This document shows, piece by piece, positions 1 through 9,604 of a DNA stretch of 64,000 nt. This stretch comes from Thozetella sp. PMI_491. Taxonomy: Eukaryota; Ascomycota; Sordariomycetes; Chaetosphaeriales; Chaetosphaeriaceae. The stretch covers positions 990,575 to 1,054,574 of the forward strand of contig MU270029.1 of the NCBI GenBank assembly GCA_021432635.1, given 5' to 3'. Within the stretch, counting starts at the first letter, position 1. Each line of letters begins with the position of its first letter. Both the position numbers and the translations under genes were made by a program. The notes under the pieces were generated by a model that was given only the letters and a program-made list of their open reading frames with translations, was not told where the DNA came from and did not search any database.

Positions 1-1641
1 TCGTTTAAACCGTGGGGCTTAGAGTAAAACTCGACGTAGTTTCCCCACCTGCCAACGTCACTTGTAGCTCGAAATCCAATCTTCACAACTTTGCATCGCC
101 TTTCTTCCGCCACAACCATGTGGGATAGATCTTCCGTGATATCTGCGGTGAAGCCATCGGATCCTTCCTCGAGCTCTATCAGCCGCTCGCAGGCTTGAAG
201 TATGATGGCTCTACGCCAGAGACCTTCCTGGGCCGGAGCCCGCCGCAGCAACCCCAGTGCTTGCCTACGCAGCACCGGATCCCGACATAGCAGCACTAAC
301 ACGTAAAGTGGGGGTATCACACCCAGCTCGAAAGTAAAGGAGACCGACTCGAACTCCTTCTCAATATTATCGAGTGCCCTGGCGGCCTCGGCAATGAGCG
401 CACTGAAACGAGGCAAAAACTGATCATAGATCATCTGGGATCGATCTAATGATCCAGCAACCCAAATGGACATGGCATGGTACCAAAGGAGCAATGTCGA
501 GCTGGCGACGCTGTGTCGAGGTGTTTCGACTTCGCGGCTGAAAAGATGATAGGCGGCAAACCGCGTACGCCAATGCTCAAATGCGCCGCTGATGCTTTGT
601 TGGCGTAGCTCTAATCCCTGCTGTACTGGATTCCTTGCAGTATCCCAGGAACTATCCCATTTCGCACGGAAGGCAGCCTTGTACAACTCAAAGGCATATG
701 TGACCAGGCTTATGAGCTCGCTTTGAGCCTGTGAAATTGACCCAATGGGTTGGCCAAGCTCTGGGGGCTCCGCTGTGCCCTGTTCTAGGACGTGGTCGTT
801 AAACATGGACCACTGCACACCCAGCCTGGAAAAAGTCGATTCGACAGCTGACGCAAGGGTATCATTGGAATTCCCCTGGGAAGGGGCGAGGTTCGCCGTT
901 CGTCCGCGCTCGAATAGGCGCAACGCTTCGTGCTCACGGCCCTGTAGGGCTTCGACGCAGAAGAATAGGACACATGTTGTGCTGGCTAGCAAAGGATTTC
1001 CGCGTCCATCGTTGATGACTTGTAGGGTTAATTGTATCGCCTTGTGGTATTGCTCGACCGCGAAGATGTCGTGTGCTTCAATCAGCGTGAGCGAGTCCGG
1101 CGATTGTCCTCTAGATTGAAGATCATCTGCGCGGAGGAGGAGTGCTCCGACAGCCATGGCAGCGTGCCGGAGAGCCGGTATGGTTTCGCTCAACTGTGGT
1201 ATAAGATCTGACCACAACTCCACGTCGAACGGACCAGCGACGGCCCGGGTCCGGCTGTCGACAAAATAACGGAAGGCCTGGTGCTCTCGGCTATTAACCA
1301 TGCGGCTGTTGGTCAATGCCACGCTGGGCGAAGGTGGTAAGAACGTGGACTCCGGGGTCTCGCATGACACCACAGCACTTTCACGGGCGAAAGGACTAGT
1401 GTAACCACCACACTGTCTTGCCGAGCTAGTGCAGCGGTTGCAGAACGGCTTGGATTCATCGCACTTGATCTTGCGCTTTCTAGGCGATTGGGTCAGCCGT
1501 CATGATGGGCCTTGGTTAGGGGATACAGTATAGGGACAGTATCTGGGACGGGACGTACTTGCAAGTCACGCATCCCGTTGTTTCCTTGCGATTGCCGAGT
1601 CTGCCGCCGTTGGGACGGCCCACAGGCGGAAGGAGTTTCAT
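1..1641 (-). CDS. Zn2Cys6 transcription factor, 3' part outside window
   Basis: Nuclear DNA-binding regulator of the fungal binuclear zinc cluster class. Exon 1 is 1641..1559 and exon 2 runs from 1479 past the left edge; the 79-nt intron (donor GTACGT, acceptor CTAG) splits the zinc cluster. Joined, the six cysteines fall at about residues 24, 27, 34, 41, 44 and 51 with C-x2-C-x6-C-x6-C-x2-C-x6-C spacing, including KKRKIKCDESKPFCNRC. The remaining ~490 visible residues are uninterrupted and helical, with the look of a DUF3468/Fungal_trans_2 regulator body. The start at 1641 gives a short basic leader before the cluster. It is divergent from the serine hydrolase at 2205, with 563 bp between the starts, so it may control that gene (inference). 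The C terminus is not seen. Confidence 0.88.
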
Positions 1642-1783
1642 CAGTAATTTAGCTTCTTCTCTAAATCAAGCCACTTCGCACGCCCGTCGTCACGGAACAC
1701 AGGATTGCGGAGTCCATCTCCAGCTCGGAGTCCTTCGCAGAAATCTTGCAGTGGCCTGCTGCGCCGCATTCGCTATGTTTAAC

Positions 1784-1944
1784 AGCTCGCATTGTGGGGA
1801 CGCTTTAGTGCGCGAGACCAACTCAAGCCAAGGTTCTCAAAGTTCTGCTGCTTCGGACTGCGGGCCCACTGTAGTTACCCTCAGCTCGCATTGTGGGGCT
1901 TCAATACAAACCCGGTTTAGTCGCCTAGCTCGCATGGTGGGGCT
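1784..1944. promoter_or_regulatory. Three copies of an 18-bp motif between divergent genes
   Basis: AGCTCGCATTGTGGGGA/CT occurs at 1784-1801, 1883-1900 and, with one change, 1927-1944; a degenerate fourth may sit near 1966. All are in the same orientation, in the 563-bp gap between the regulator (start 1641) and the serine hydrolase (start 2205). Each holds a GTGGGG core like the CreA consensus SYGGRG. An operator set for the neighbouring regulator or for carbon repression is inferred. An open frame covering this stretch is not read as a gene, because it starts without ATG and matches nothing I know. Confidence 0.45.
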
Positions 1945-2129
1945 AAGCACCTCGCCTTGGCTACGAGCTCCTATTATGGCTGCGAGGGATCTTTTGGTCC
2001 TTGCCGCGCCTCTTTTTGCCCGGATTGAGTACTACAGAATTGTCTTCGTAATTTCAGGCAGACCATATTCCATCGAGATGAAGATGACAGTATATAGCTT
2101 AGCCCTAAGCACGGGCTTGGCGAGCGTAG

Positions 2130-2143
2130 TATATATATATATA
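2130..2143 (+). promoter_or_regulatory. TATA-like tract of the serine hydrolase gene
   Basis: An alternating TA run lies about 62-75 bp before the ATG at 2205, at a plausible core-promoter distance. A short TA microsatellite is the alternative. Confidence 0.4.
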
Positions 2144-2204
2144 ACGTGGTGCCATGGGCTCTTCCAATATTCCGCCCAACAGCCGACCTAGGTCATAGCT
2201 TATA

Positions 2205-4028
2205 ATGTATTTTCACATGTCTTTCACTGGGATCGCGGCCTTTTTGTCGCTTCTCCTTCCGCAAGGGGTTCGCAGTCAAGGAAATACGCCGTGCCCCATC
2301 CTCGGGGCTTATTACCCTATACCTACAACCCTAGCTTCGAGTCGCCATCTCAAAAACGCTACAGCAACCATCGAAGCACAGATCCAAGAGGCCATGTCCA
2401 AGGGGACGCTAGATGGAAACACCACAACTCTTTCGGTGGAAGTTTACTCGATTCATGACGACAGCCCGCTCTTTACTTTTCACTACACCCCCGAAGCCCT
2501 GGCCAGCCAGCGGACAGCCGGAGTCGCCAAAGTTGACTCCAGCACAGTCTACCGTATAGGTAGTGTCTCGAAACTCTGGACGGCATACCTATATCTAATA
2601 ACAGCTGGGGACTCGTCATGGGCCCGGCCTGTGACCGACTTTGTTCCCGAACTAGCGGCAGTTGCGCAGCAGAGAAGGGCATCAGATAATGAAGTCGACA
2701 ATGTTTCTTGGGACACCATCACAGTAGGAGCTCTGGCAAGTCACATGGGAGGGATCGGCCGGGATGCGGACTGGTATGCTGGCCTGGAAACCAGTCTCGG
2801 GGCACTGGGACTGCCAGATCAGGGGGGCAATTCGAACTCGACTTGTGGCGACCCTGACCGAGAGATGACACCATGCGACCGCAAAGGTGAGTGGCCCGTT
2901 CTAACCCCCATTGACACGGTGGACTAATACGTATAAGCAGCCTTCTTCGAAGACTTCCCTCGCCAGCATCCCGTTACAAACCCATTTCAGACCCCAGCGT
3001 ACTCCAATGCCGGCTACCAGATTCTGGCATATGCCTTACAGAACATCACCGGGCGGCCATTATCCGATCTCTTCCAGGAGCATTTGGTCGAATCCTTAAG
3101 GCTCAGCGGAACGTACTACCATACTCCCCCGACCACCGACACCAGTGTTATTCCCATTGACACGACCACCAGCTGGTGGGACTTCGACTATCACGACAAG
3201 ACCCCTGCTGCCGGTTACTACAGCACGACTAATGACGTGAGTCTCGTTGGCAAGGCGATCCTCAACTCGACTCTTTTGAGTCCCGCCCAAACCAGGCGCT
3301 GGATGAAGCCTCACGCCTTTACGTCGAACCCAGATGCCGCAGTCGGAGCTCCATGGGAGATAATGCGCGCACCGGGCACTCCAATCTCCTGGATCTACGC
3401 CAAGTCGGGCGATGCAGGCGCATATTCCGCCATGACAATGCTGATACCCGACCTTGGGGTGGGCATGAGTGTTCTAGCTGCAGGGTCGACTGCCACGAGC
3501 CAGGTCCTGGTCGCGAGTGATCTACTGGCTGGGACCTTTGTTCCAGCTTTCTGGGCTCAGGGTAAGGCGCAGGCAACAGTAACTTACGCCGGTACATACA
3601 CGAACGCCAGCGGTAACACAACAATAACAGTAACAGCGGCGTGCGGCACACCGGGGCTTGTTGTGACCGAGTTCACGCTCGGGGGTCAGGACGTGCTACA
3701 AGCACTTAGCTTCCTACTCCAGCAGGACCTGACGCTGCGCTTGTATCATGTGGGCTTGGCTGCCGCAGGGGACAGTGGCACCAAGATCGAGTCTTGGCGT
3801 GCTATATTTGAGGCTCCGGGGTCACTTCCCTCGACGCCCTCTGCTAGCTGCGTGTCTTGGCTACTCATCAATCCATACGTGTATGGCGGCGTGGGCCTGG
3901 ATGAGTTTCTGTTCACCCTCGACTCGACAGGTCAGAACGCTCTAGCTATTGAATCCAGGATTGCTGGTTTGGGGGTTCCAAAAGAAGGAACTGCACAGAC
4001 TGGAACCTCAAAATTGCGCAAGGTGTAG
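2205..4028 (+). CDS. Secreted beta-lactamase-related serine hydrolase
   Basis: A 589-residue serine hydrolase of the beta-lactamase/penicillin-binding-protein fold (PF00144). Exons are 2205..2886 and 2941..4028; the 54-nt intron has GTGAGT, branch GACTAAT and GCAG, and its phase restores the frame. An N-terminal signal peptide (about residues 1-24, hydrophobic core AAFLSLLLP) predicts secretion. The nucleophile motif S-V-S-K is at residues 120-123 and the Y-S-N motif at 248-250, so the catalytic Ser, Lys and Tyr are all kept. There is an extra C-terminal beta-rich region of about 150 residues, as in other fungal secreted members. Esterase, transesterase or peptidase activity is possible; the substrate cannot be told. 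A real beta-lactamase role in resistance is unlikely. The divergent Zn2Cys6 gene may regulate it. Confidence 0.9.
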
Positions 4029-4052
4029 GTGGGGAGGATAGAGGGGCGGTGA

Positions 4053-4140
4053 GACTGTTTGCTAATCTAGTCTATTGTAAGTACTCGGGAAATATATTTG
4101 ATCTAAGAGAGCCTTCAGTTTGAGGACACTTTTGTTAACA
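4053..4140. repeat. Dispersed repeat, copy A
   Basis: This ~88-bp AT-rich segment matches 7385..7474 in the same orientation. The differences are mostly transitions (for example GTAAGTACTCGGG here against ATAAATACTTGGG there). That fits an old repeat with RIP-like decay of the second copy. The parent element is not identifiable from the window. Confidence 0.7.
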
Positions 4141-6336
4141 AGCTTAACTGCAAGAGAATTTTATCTTCGCTCAAATGGAAAATATTGTCCTTCCCTCTAG
4201 TTCTTTGGGTGTTAGCTCTAGTACAGTAACTATGGCTTGTAGATGATTTAGCTTAAGTGTATACATCGAGGTGTGAGTTCTTATAGGTTCTACCTTTTAA
4301 TATAACGAGTGTTATGTTATTAATATAAGCCGTAAGCGAATGGCCTAAACGGGTGAAAAACTTTGAATCACAGCTAATGTTGAGAATACTCTCTTCTAGT
4401 CTGAAGTATAAGGGATTTCGTGGTAAAAAGTAATAAGAGTATTGTCGCTTTTATTGCCTAGAACGTTGGCTGGTTCTAAACTCCTGTCTCCCAGTATATC
4501 TAACAGATGGCCATCTTACGAAACGAAAAAGAGCAGACAGAAACAATTAACCGAGCCAGGAGGGCCAAACATAACGGACCATGCACACTGCACGGCAGAT
4601 ACCTAACCGACCAGTCTATTCATTTTCAGAGGGGAACACCGCATCTGCTGCACACGGTACTCCACCTTGCGCTAATAAAGTTGCCCTAAGCACCGCACTA
4701 GCTAAACACACTGCGATGTCTGGTAGGCACTGCAGCCCCAACTCCCAACTGCCACCGCACTTGCTTGCAACCATGTTACAGCCTACAGCCCGTAACTCTA
4801 CCATCCTCTCTCTGCTGCCTTCAGTAGTCACGGTAAGCAGCGGAGGCCAGCTACGGTAACAAGGCAGTACCTGCACGCAGAAAGCCCCAAGTGCCATCTG
4901 TGGTTCTGGATGGAGCTAAGCAACCCAGCCAGTCCGTGCAAACGCCCGAACAGGAGAGCTGTCCGAGCCATCCCCATCGAGACCATGAAATGGCAGATGT
5001 AACCTTGGCCTCACCGAGGCGGGGAAGTTTTACAGCCGCTAGATACAGCCACCCCGTGGCTGGACCCCTGACACCACACAACTCCCCTTACTGTCAGCAG
5101 CATGGAACTCGGAAGGCTATGGATTTTACCCCTTACAGAGCGATTGACAACTTGCTCTGATTACCTCTTGATTCATGCTGAGGCTAGATCCGATAGGGAC
5201 TCTGACATGTGTTCCAGAACTAGCAATCGAGTGGGAAACAGGAGGCGCTGGCTGCTGATTGCAACCTAAACTGTCCGATCCGCCAATGCTCTAGGATGCT
5301 CCGATCCGGCCGCGGCCCTGATAAAACATGTAGGTGCAGAAGTGTTAACGTCTATCCTCAATGGTGGTCTCCACGCTAGTCCAAGCAAATCTTGGTGGAA
5401 CTTCTACCTGAGGAACGCTGTGGAACTGCTTGTACGACTTCGTTAAATTGAGTACATGGGCTTTAACCTCTGGAGAAAAAGAAATAAAAATTTGGCGGTT
5501 GTTGATGCCACCATGCTGCCCATAAATTGGCAAAATGTCTAATCGTTCATGCCTTAGAATAATAAATGGATAGGATCCGTAAAGATGCCTAATCAAAACG
5601 GCTATACGCAGGCTCTTGGTCACCCGCAGCTAGCAGCCAATTAGAGAAGCACCCACGCCTTCTACAGGCCCATTACAAGGAGCACTGGACGGGTTATCCA
5701 AAACCGGTGCTTACTTGTCCGAGTCGAACCAGTATTAATGGCCACAGAAGATATCTTTGCACTCCCAAGAGAGTTTTAAAAGAATGACGGAGACAGGGCT
5801 ACGCGCGCTCACCGTCCAGTCAGGGCAAGAACCGCCAGGTCGGACAAATGACAAGGAGCGACGCGCAGAAGAATGTGGCACCGGAGCCAAGCAGGCAGCC
5901 TGTAAATTTCTCACTTGTCTCTCTTCGTATGTTTAGAGTTGCAATAAACATTCTCTACTGTCCTTCTACCTAATGAGATCTAGTTGAGTCTAGTGTAAGC
6001 TGACAGCTCGGAGTTGGACTCTATTCTGTCGTTAGACCATTTGCAGATGGCATTTGTTGAAGAACCAAGTTACTCGAAAATGGAAGGCTGCCGTGCACTA
6101 CCATTCGCTAGGAATCAGGAGAAACCTGCAAGGCCTCCTAATGTTTCCAATGAAAGACGAGTCAAAAGTTAGAGGGTTGGGAACTTCAAGCAAACTCTTC
6201 AACTATTTAAAGGGCTAGACGGAGCCTCTCTTCTCCCATCCATCATCCACAACTCGTTAACACATCTGCTCCAGAACACGCAACACAGAAACACCAAACT
6301 CAAAATAAACCCAAAACACACAATAAATCTCTCAAA
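4141..6336. other. Gene-poor interval
   Basis: About 2.2 kb with no supported gene. Open frames around 4581-5160 and 5345-5623 lack either an ATG start, a partner exon or any recognisable motif. The stretch 4160-4500 is AT-rich with many TA dinucleotides, as in decayed repeats. The last ~140 bp (an ATTTAAAG tract near 6204 and CA-rich leader 6270-6330) look like the promoter and 5' leader of the small secreted protein gene. Confidence 0.5.
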
Positions 6337-6751
6337 ATGCAGTTCTTTGCTGTCCCCATCCTCGCCCTCCTTGCCACCGGCGCCATTGCCATGCCAAGCG
6401 ACCTGGAGACGCGTGAGCTGCAGGCGCGCGTCAACTGCAGAGAGATCCTTCCAGCCTGCGCCGGCGGTCATATCTCCGGGCAGACTAACTGCCGCTGCCC
6501 AGGCCAGAGAGAGACGTGCGATCTCTGGACGTGCCCCGGCGCGCCTCCCAACGTCGTAGGTCACTTTCTATGGTTTTTCCTTTTCTTTCTGCTCTTTCGT
6601 TGAACCTAACCCTATCCAATGTACTACCCGCGTAACCCATACGGCGTCTATAGCTTTCCCTTGAGGAGACGGAACGAACATTTACTGATGATATTTATTT
6701 AATGGGTAGATGGTTTGTGGCCAGGCCGGTTCCGGATGCGTGTGGATTTAG
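6337..6751 (+). CDS. Small secreted cysteine-rich protein (effector-like)
   Basis: Two exons, 6337..6555 and 6710..6751, give an 86-residue preprotein. The 154-nt intron (GTAGGT...GTAG) is supported because the second exon, read in phase, adds MVCGQAGSGCVWI and a stop; I recall that kind of ending from related fungal secreted proteins. Residues 1-18 (core VPILALLATGAIA) form a signal peptide. A possible pro-segment ending in ARV follows. The mature part has eight cysteines, four likely disulfides, with CRCPGQRETCDLWTCPG in the middle. Function is unknown; small secreted cysteine-rich proteins of fungi include effectors, defensin-like and surface proteins. Without the splice the protein would end in a spurious hydrophobic tail, so a naive gene call would be wrong. 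Confidence 0.85.
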
Positions 6752-7808
6752 GTGCCAAACACCTGTTCCATACTTTGGAGATCGTAAAACTTGGGTTTGG
6801 TGGTCTTCCAAATGGTTTGCTGCTACAGTTTTCATCAGCGGCTTGCCATTCAGGGACGACAACTACGCGCGAGGGTTCCCCCTCTTCGCACGGTCTTTGT
6901 CTCAATTGAAGGGTCCAGGCAAGCTTTAGGCTAGTTCAACAGGATCAACTGTCCATCTCTCATTCACTTCATCAGCTTGGAATTTGTTCGTCAACCTTGG
7001 TAGATATAGTCGCTCGTTAACAAAGGGGTATAGCCCCGTGATGGCCACATAAATATCTCTTGAGGCTATATGTTGTGCACCTCGCCCGGCTTTGCCCAAA
7101 TCTCATGTACACAGCGACAAGCTTCTGCGTGTTGCTCTTGGCCTTGCATTGGCCCCAACAATGTCTTCATCAGGTGTGTGGTCTGCGCGTCACCACCCTA
7201 TACAATTATTAGCAACACAGGGCATTAAAGTCTTCCAAGAGAGACTGGAGCGCCAAAGCTTGAGAAAGGAGGGATCTTGTATTCTCGGGGGGGGGTGCGC
7301 AGCCCACCAAATTTTGAGGCTTGCTAAAGATAAATTACCTTAAAATCTAAGGTATAAATAAATAAAAAGAATAGGAGCTAGTAAGACAGTTCACTAATCT
7401 AGTCTATTATAAATACTTGGGAAATATATTAGATCTAGGAGAGAACTTTTAGTTTAAGGACACCTTTGTTTACACCGCAGGGCTTGCCTGCTCTGAGTAG
7501 GGCTATCGTATCGGCTTCTAGCGTCGGATGCGGTGGCCGGGGCATCGGATACCACACCCGTTCCCTGTGGGTCCGCCATAACTAGGTCCTCGGTCTCCGG
7601 GGTAGAAACCCCGCAAAATATGTAGCCGGGGGTACCCCTCTTGTCCCGTACACCCCCGAGTCGTTTCGAGTGTGGTGCGACCTCGGGATTCTCTCAAGAG
7701 AGCCTTCAAGCCTCGGAGATGCTGCCCTAGCTTTTGAATCACCGAAGCCTAGTTCCCGTATCGAGGTTTCATTCATTATCGCTTTCTTTGCTTATTCCCG
7801 TTCTCAAC
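6752..7808. other. Intergenic interval
   Basis: About 1.06 kb without a supported gene. It holds a G9 homopolymer at about 7288, repeat copy B (listed separately) and, from 7475, a GC-richer stretch likely to be the promoter and leader of the CoA-transferase gene. Confidence 0.5.
7385..7474. repeat. Dispersed repeat, copy B
   Basis: Direct-orientation partner of 4053..4140. Compared with copy A it is shifted towards A/T by G-to-A and C-to-T changes, as expected if it suffered more RIP-type mutation. No terminal repeats or coding remnant are visible around it. Confidence 0.7.
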
Positions 7809-9191
7809 ATGGCGATCAGAATTCACCATAGTCGTCTTGTCCTAAGGGCTAAGTTGCTTCGTGGCCGCAGTTCACCGCCTGCGCCATGGCTGCTACTTCC
7901 CTTAACACAATCACGCAAACGGGATCTTACCGCAGGAATTGGGGCTAGCACGTGTGGTATCGGGGCAGGCCGATCGATATCCTCGTCGGCTAGGGTATCC
8001 TCGTCGGCTAGGGTATCCGAAGCAATTAGGCCCGAGCTCCCATTAGCGGGCGTCACCGTCGTGAGCCTCGAACAAGCAATTGCGGCTCCAGTTGCCACGA
8101 GGCACCTGGCAGATCTCGGGGCACGGGTCATCAAGGTTGAGAGGCCCGGAGTGGGAGACTTTGCGCGACAGTACGACACTCGGGTCCACGGCTTAGCGTC
8201 GCACTTTGTCTGGACGAACCGATCCAAGGAAAGCCTGGCTCTCGATCTGAAGCAGCCGAAGGACCTCGCCGTGCTCAAAAAGTTGATCGGGAAGGCAGAT
8301 GTGCTGATCCAAAATCTGGCACCGGGCGCCACCGACCGCCTAGGCATCTCATACCGAAAGCTCAAGGATGAGCATCCGTCCCTGATCGTGTGCGACATTT
8401 CCGGGTATGGGGACAGCGGTCCGTACAGGGACAAGAAGGCCTATGACCTCTTGGTCCAGAGCGAGGCAGGCATGCTTTCGGTCACGGGCTCGGACGGTCA
8501 GCCTGCAAAGGTGGGAATCTCGATTGCAGATATCTCGGCGGGCATGTATGCCTTCACAAACATCCTTGGTGCTTTGATCAAGCGAGGGAAGGACGCCGAG
8601 AAAAAGGGCGCCCACATCGACATATCTATGCTCGAGACCATGGTGGAGTGGATGGGATTTCCTCTATACTACGCATATGATGGCCAGCCCGGCCCTAAAC
8701 TCGCGGGAGCTTCGCACGCTTCCATCTATCCGTATGGGCCGTTCGAGACCGGGAGCGGCACTGCGGTCATGCTTGGGGTCCAGAATGAGCGGGAATGGGC
8801 GCGTCTCTGCAGTGAAGTCCTCGAGAACCCAGCCCTTGCGACAGACGACCGGTTCAGCAGCAACGTCAAGAGGGTTGAGAACCGAGATGAGCTGAGGAGG
8901 CTAATCGTCGAGTCCTTCTCAAGACACTCCGCCGAAGAGATTGTCGCCCGCCTGGACAAGGCAGGGATCGCCAACGCCAAAGTAAACGACATGAAAGGAG
9001 TGTGGGATCACCCACAGTTGAAGGCAAGAGGGAGATGGACAGAAATTGAGACCCCAGCGGGCCGGGTTCCTGCTCTGCTGCCCCCGGGCGTCTCCAGCGC
9101 CGCCAACACCCGAATGGACGGCGTTCCTAGTGTGGGCCAGCACAACGAGTCGATCTTGGCAGAGCTCGGGGAGCTTGATAAGCAAGGGTAG
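7809..9191 (+). CDS. Class III CoA-transferase (CaiB/BaiF family), probably mitochondrial
   Basis: An intronless 460-residue protein that moves CoA between carboxylic acids through an aspartyl-CoA thioester. The first ATG of the frame is at 7809. The first ~40 residues are rich in Arg/Leu/Ser and lack acids, a typical mitochondrial presequence. The family core starts near residue 75 (LAGVTVVSLEQAIAAP), followed by ADLGARVIKVE and DLLVQ. IDISMLETM near 271 holds the Asp that matches the catalytic Asp169 of bacterial CaiB and Frc. Overall it resembles fungal and animal SUGCT-type (dicarboxylate) transferases. An exact 18-bp tandem duplication at 7978-8013 repeats SSARVS in the presequence. The MFS permease starts 413 bp downstream on the same strand. 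The exact acyl pair is unknown. Confidence 0.9.
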   Translation: MAIRIHHSRLVLRAKLLRGRSSPPAPWLLLPLTQSRKRDLTAGIGASTCGIGAGRSISSSARVSSSARVSEAIRPELPLAGVTVVSLEQAIAAPVATRHLADLGARVIKVERPGVGDFARQYDTRVHGLASHFVWTNRSKESLALDLKQPKDLAVLKKLIGKADVLIQNLAPGATDRLGISYRKLKDEHPSLIVCDISGYGDSGPYRDKKAYDLLVQSEAGMLSVTGSDGQPAKVGISIADISAGMYAFTNILGALIKRGKDAEKKGAHIDISMLETMVEWMGFPLYYAYDGQPGPKLAGASHASIYPYGPFETGSGTAVMLGVQNEREWARLCSEVLENPALATDDRFSSNVKRVENRDELRRLIVESFSRHSAEEIVARLDKAGIANAKVNDMKGVWDHPQLKARGRWTEIETPAGRVPALLPPGVSSAANTRMDGVPSVGQHNESILAELGELDKQG

Positions 9192-9604
9192 AGCAAGCAT
9201 AGCACGATGGGGGGATCCAGTGCGGGAGGCGGGGTACGTGGGGTATGGGGTGGTTGTGGGGTGGGGGAAGCGACTTAACCCTTAGGTCTCCTCGCCGGAG
9301 CCATGTCATCAACCGATGTACGGAGTAGTCAGACTGGATACAACTGTAATAGCCTAACCATAGGTGCAAACCATTCCGAGCCATCGGCTTTGCCTACCGA
9401 ACTACCCCGCATATCTGAGGCCTTGCGGGGAGTGAGCTGGCAGATTGCTTGATGGAACGCAGCGCTTATCATGCTGTGACCCTGCTCGGTTTGTGCGACT
9501 TTCTTGAAAAAAATGTCTTCATCCTGTCAAATTTAGTGCCTTTCTGGTTCCCTTCTTGCACCATCAATTCACCATCTCGATAGTAGCTATTTGTGCTTAG
9601 GACA

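Noticed and set aside
1559-2191. 210-codon plus-strand frame
   Set aside because: No ATG at its start, overlaps the regulator's first exon antisense and is mainly intergenic repeats; no domain.
2205-4028. Reading the serine hydrolase as an antibiotic-resistance beta-lactamase
   Set aside because: Family includes many fungal esterases and transesterases; a secreted fungal member with an extra C-terminal domain gives no support for drug hydrolysis.
4581-5160. Overlapping plus and minus frames of ~90 codons
   Set aside because: No start context, introns or motifs; chance frames in GC-mixed DNA.
5345-5623. 92-codon minus-strand frame
   Set aside because: Begins at GTG with no internal Met, no splice partner, no motif.
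7823-8434. Long minus-strand frame opposite the CoA-transferase
   Set aside because: Antisense shadow of a high-GC coding region; the plus strand has the family motifs.
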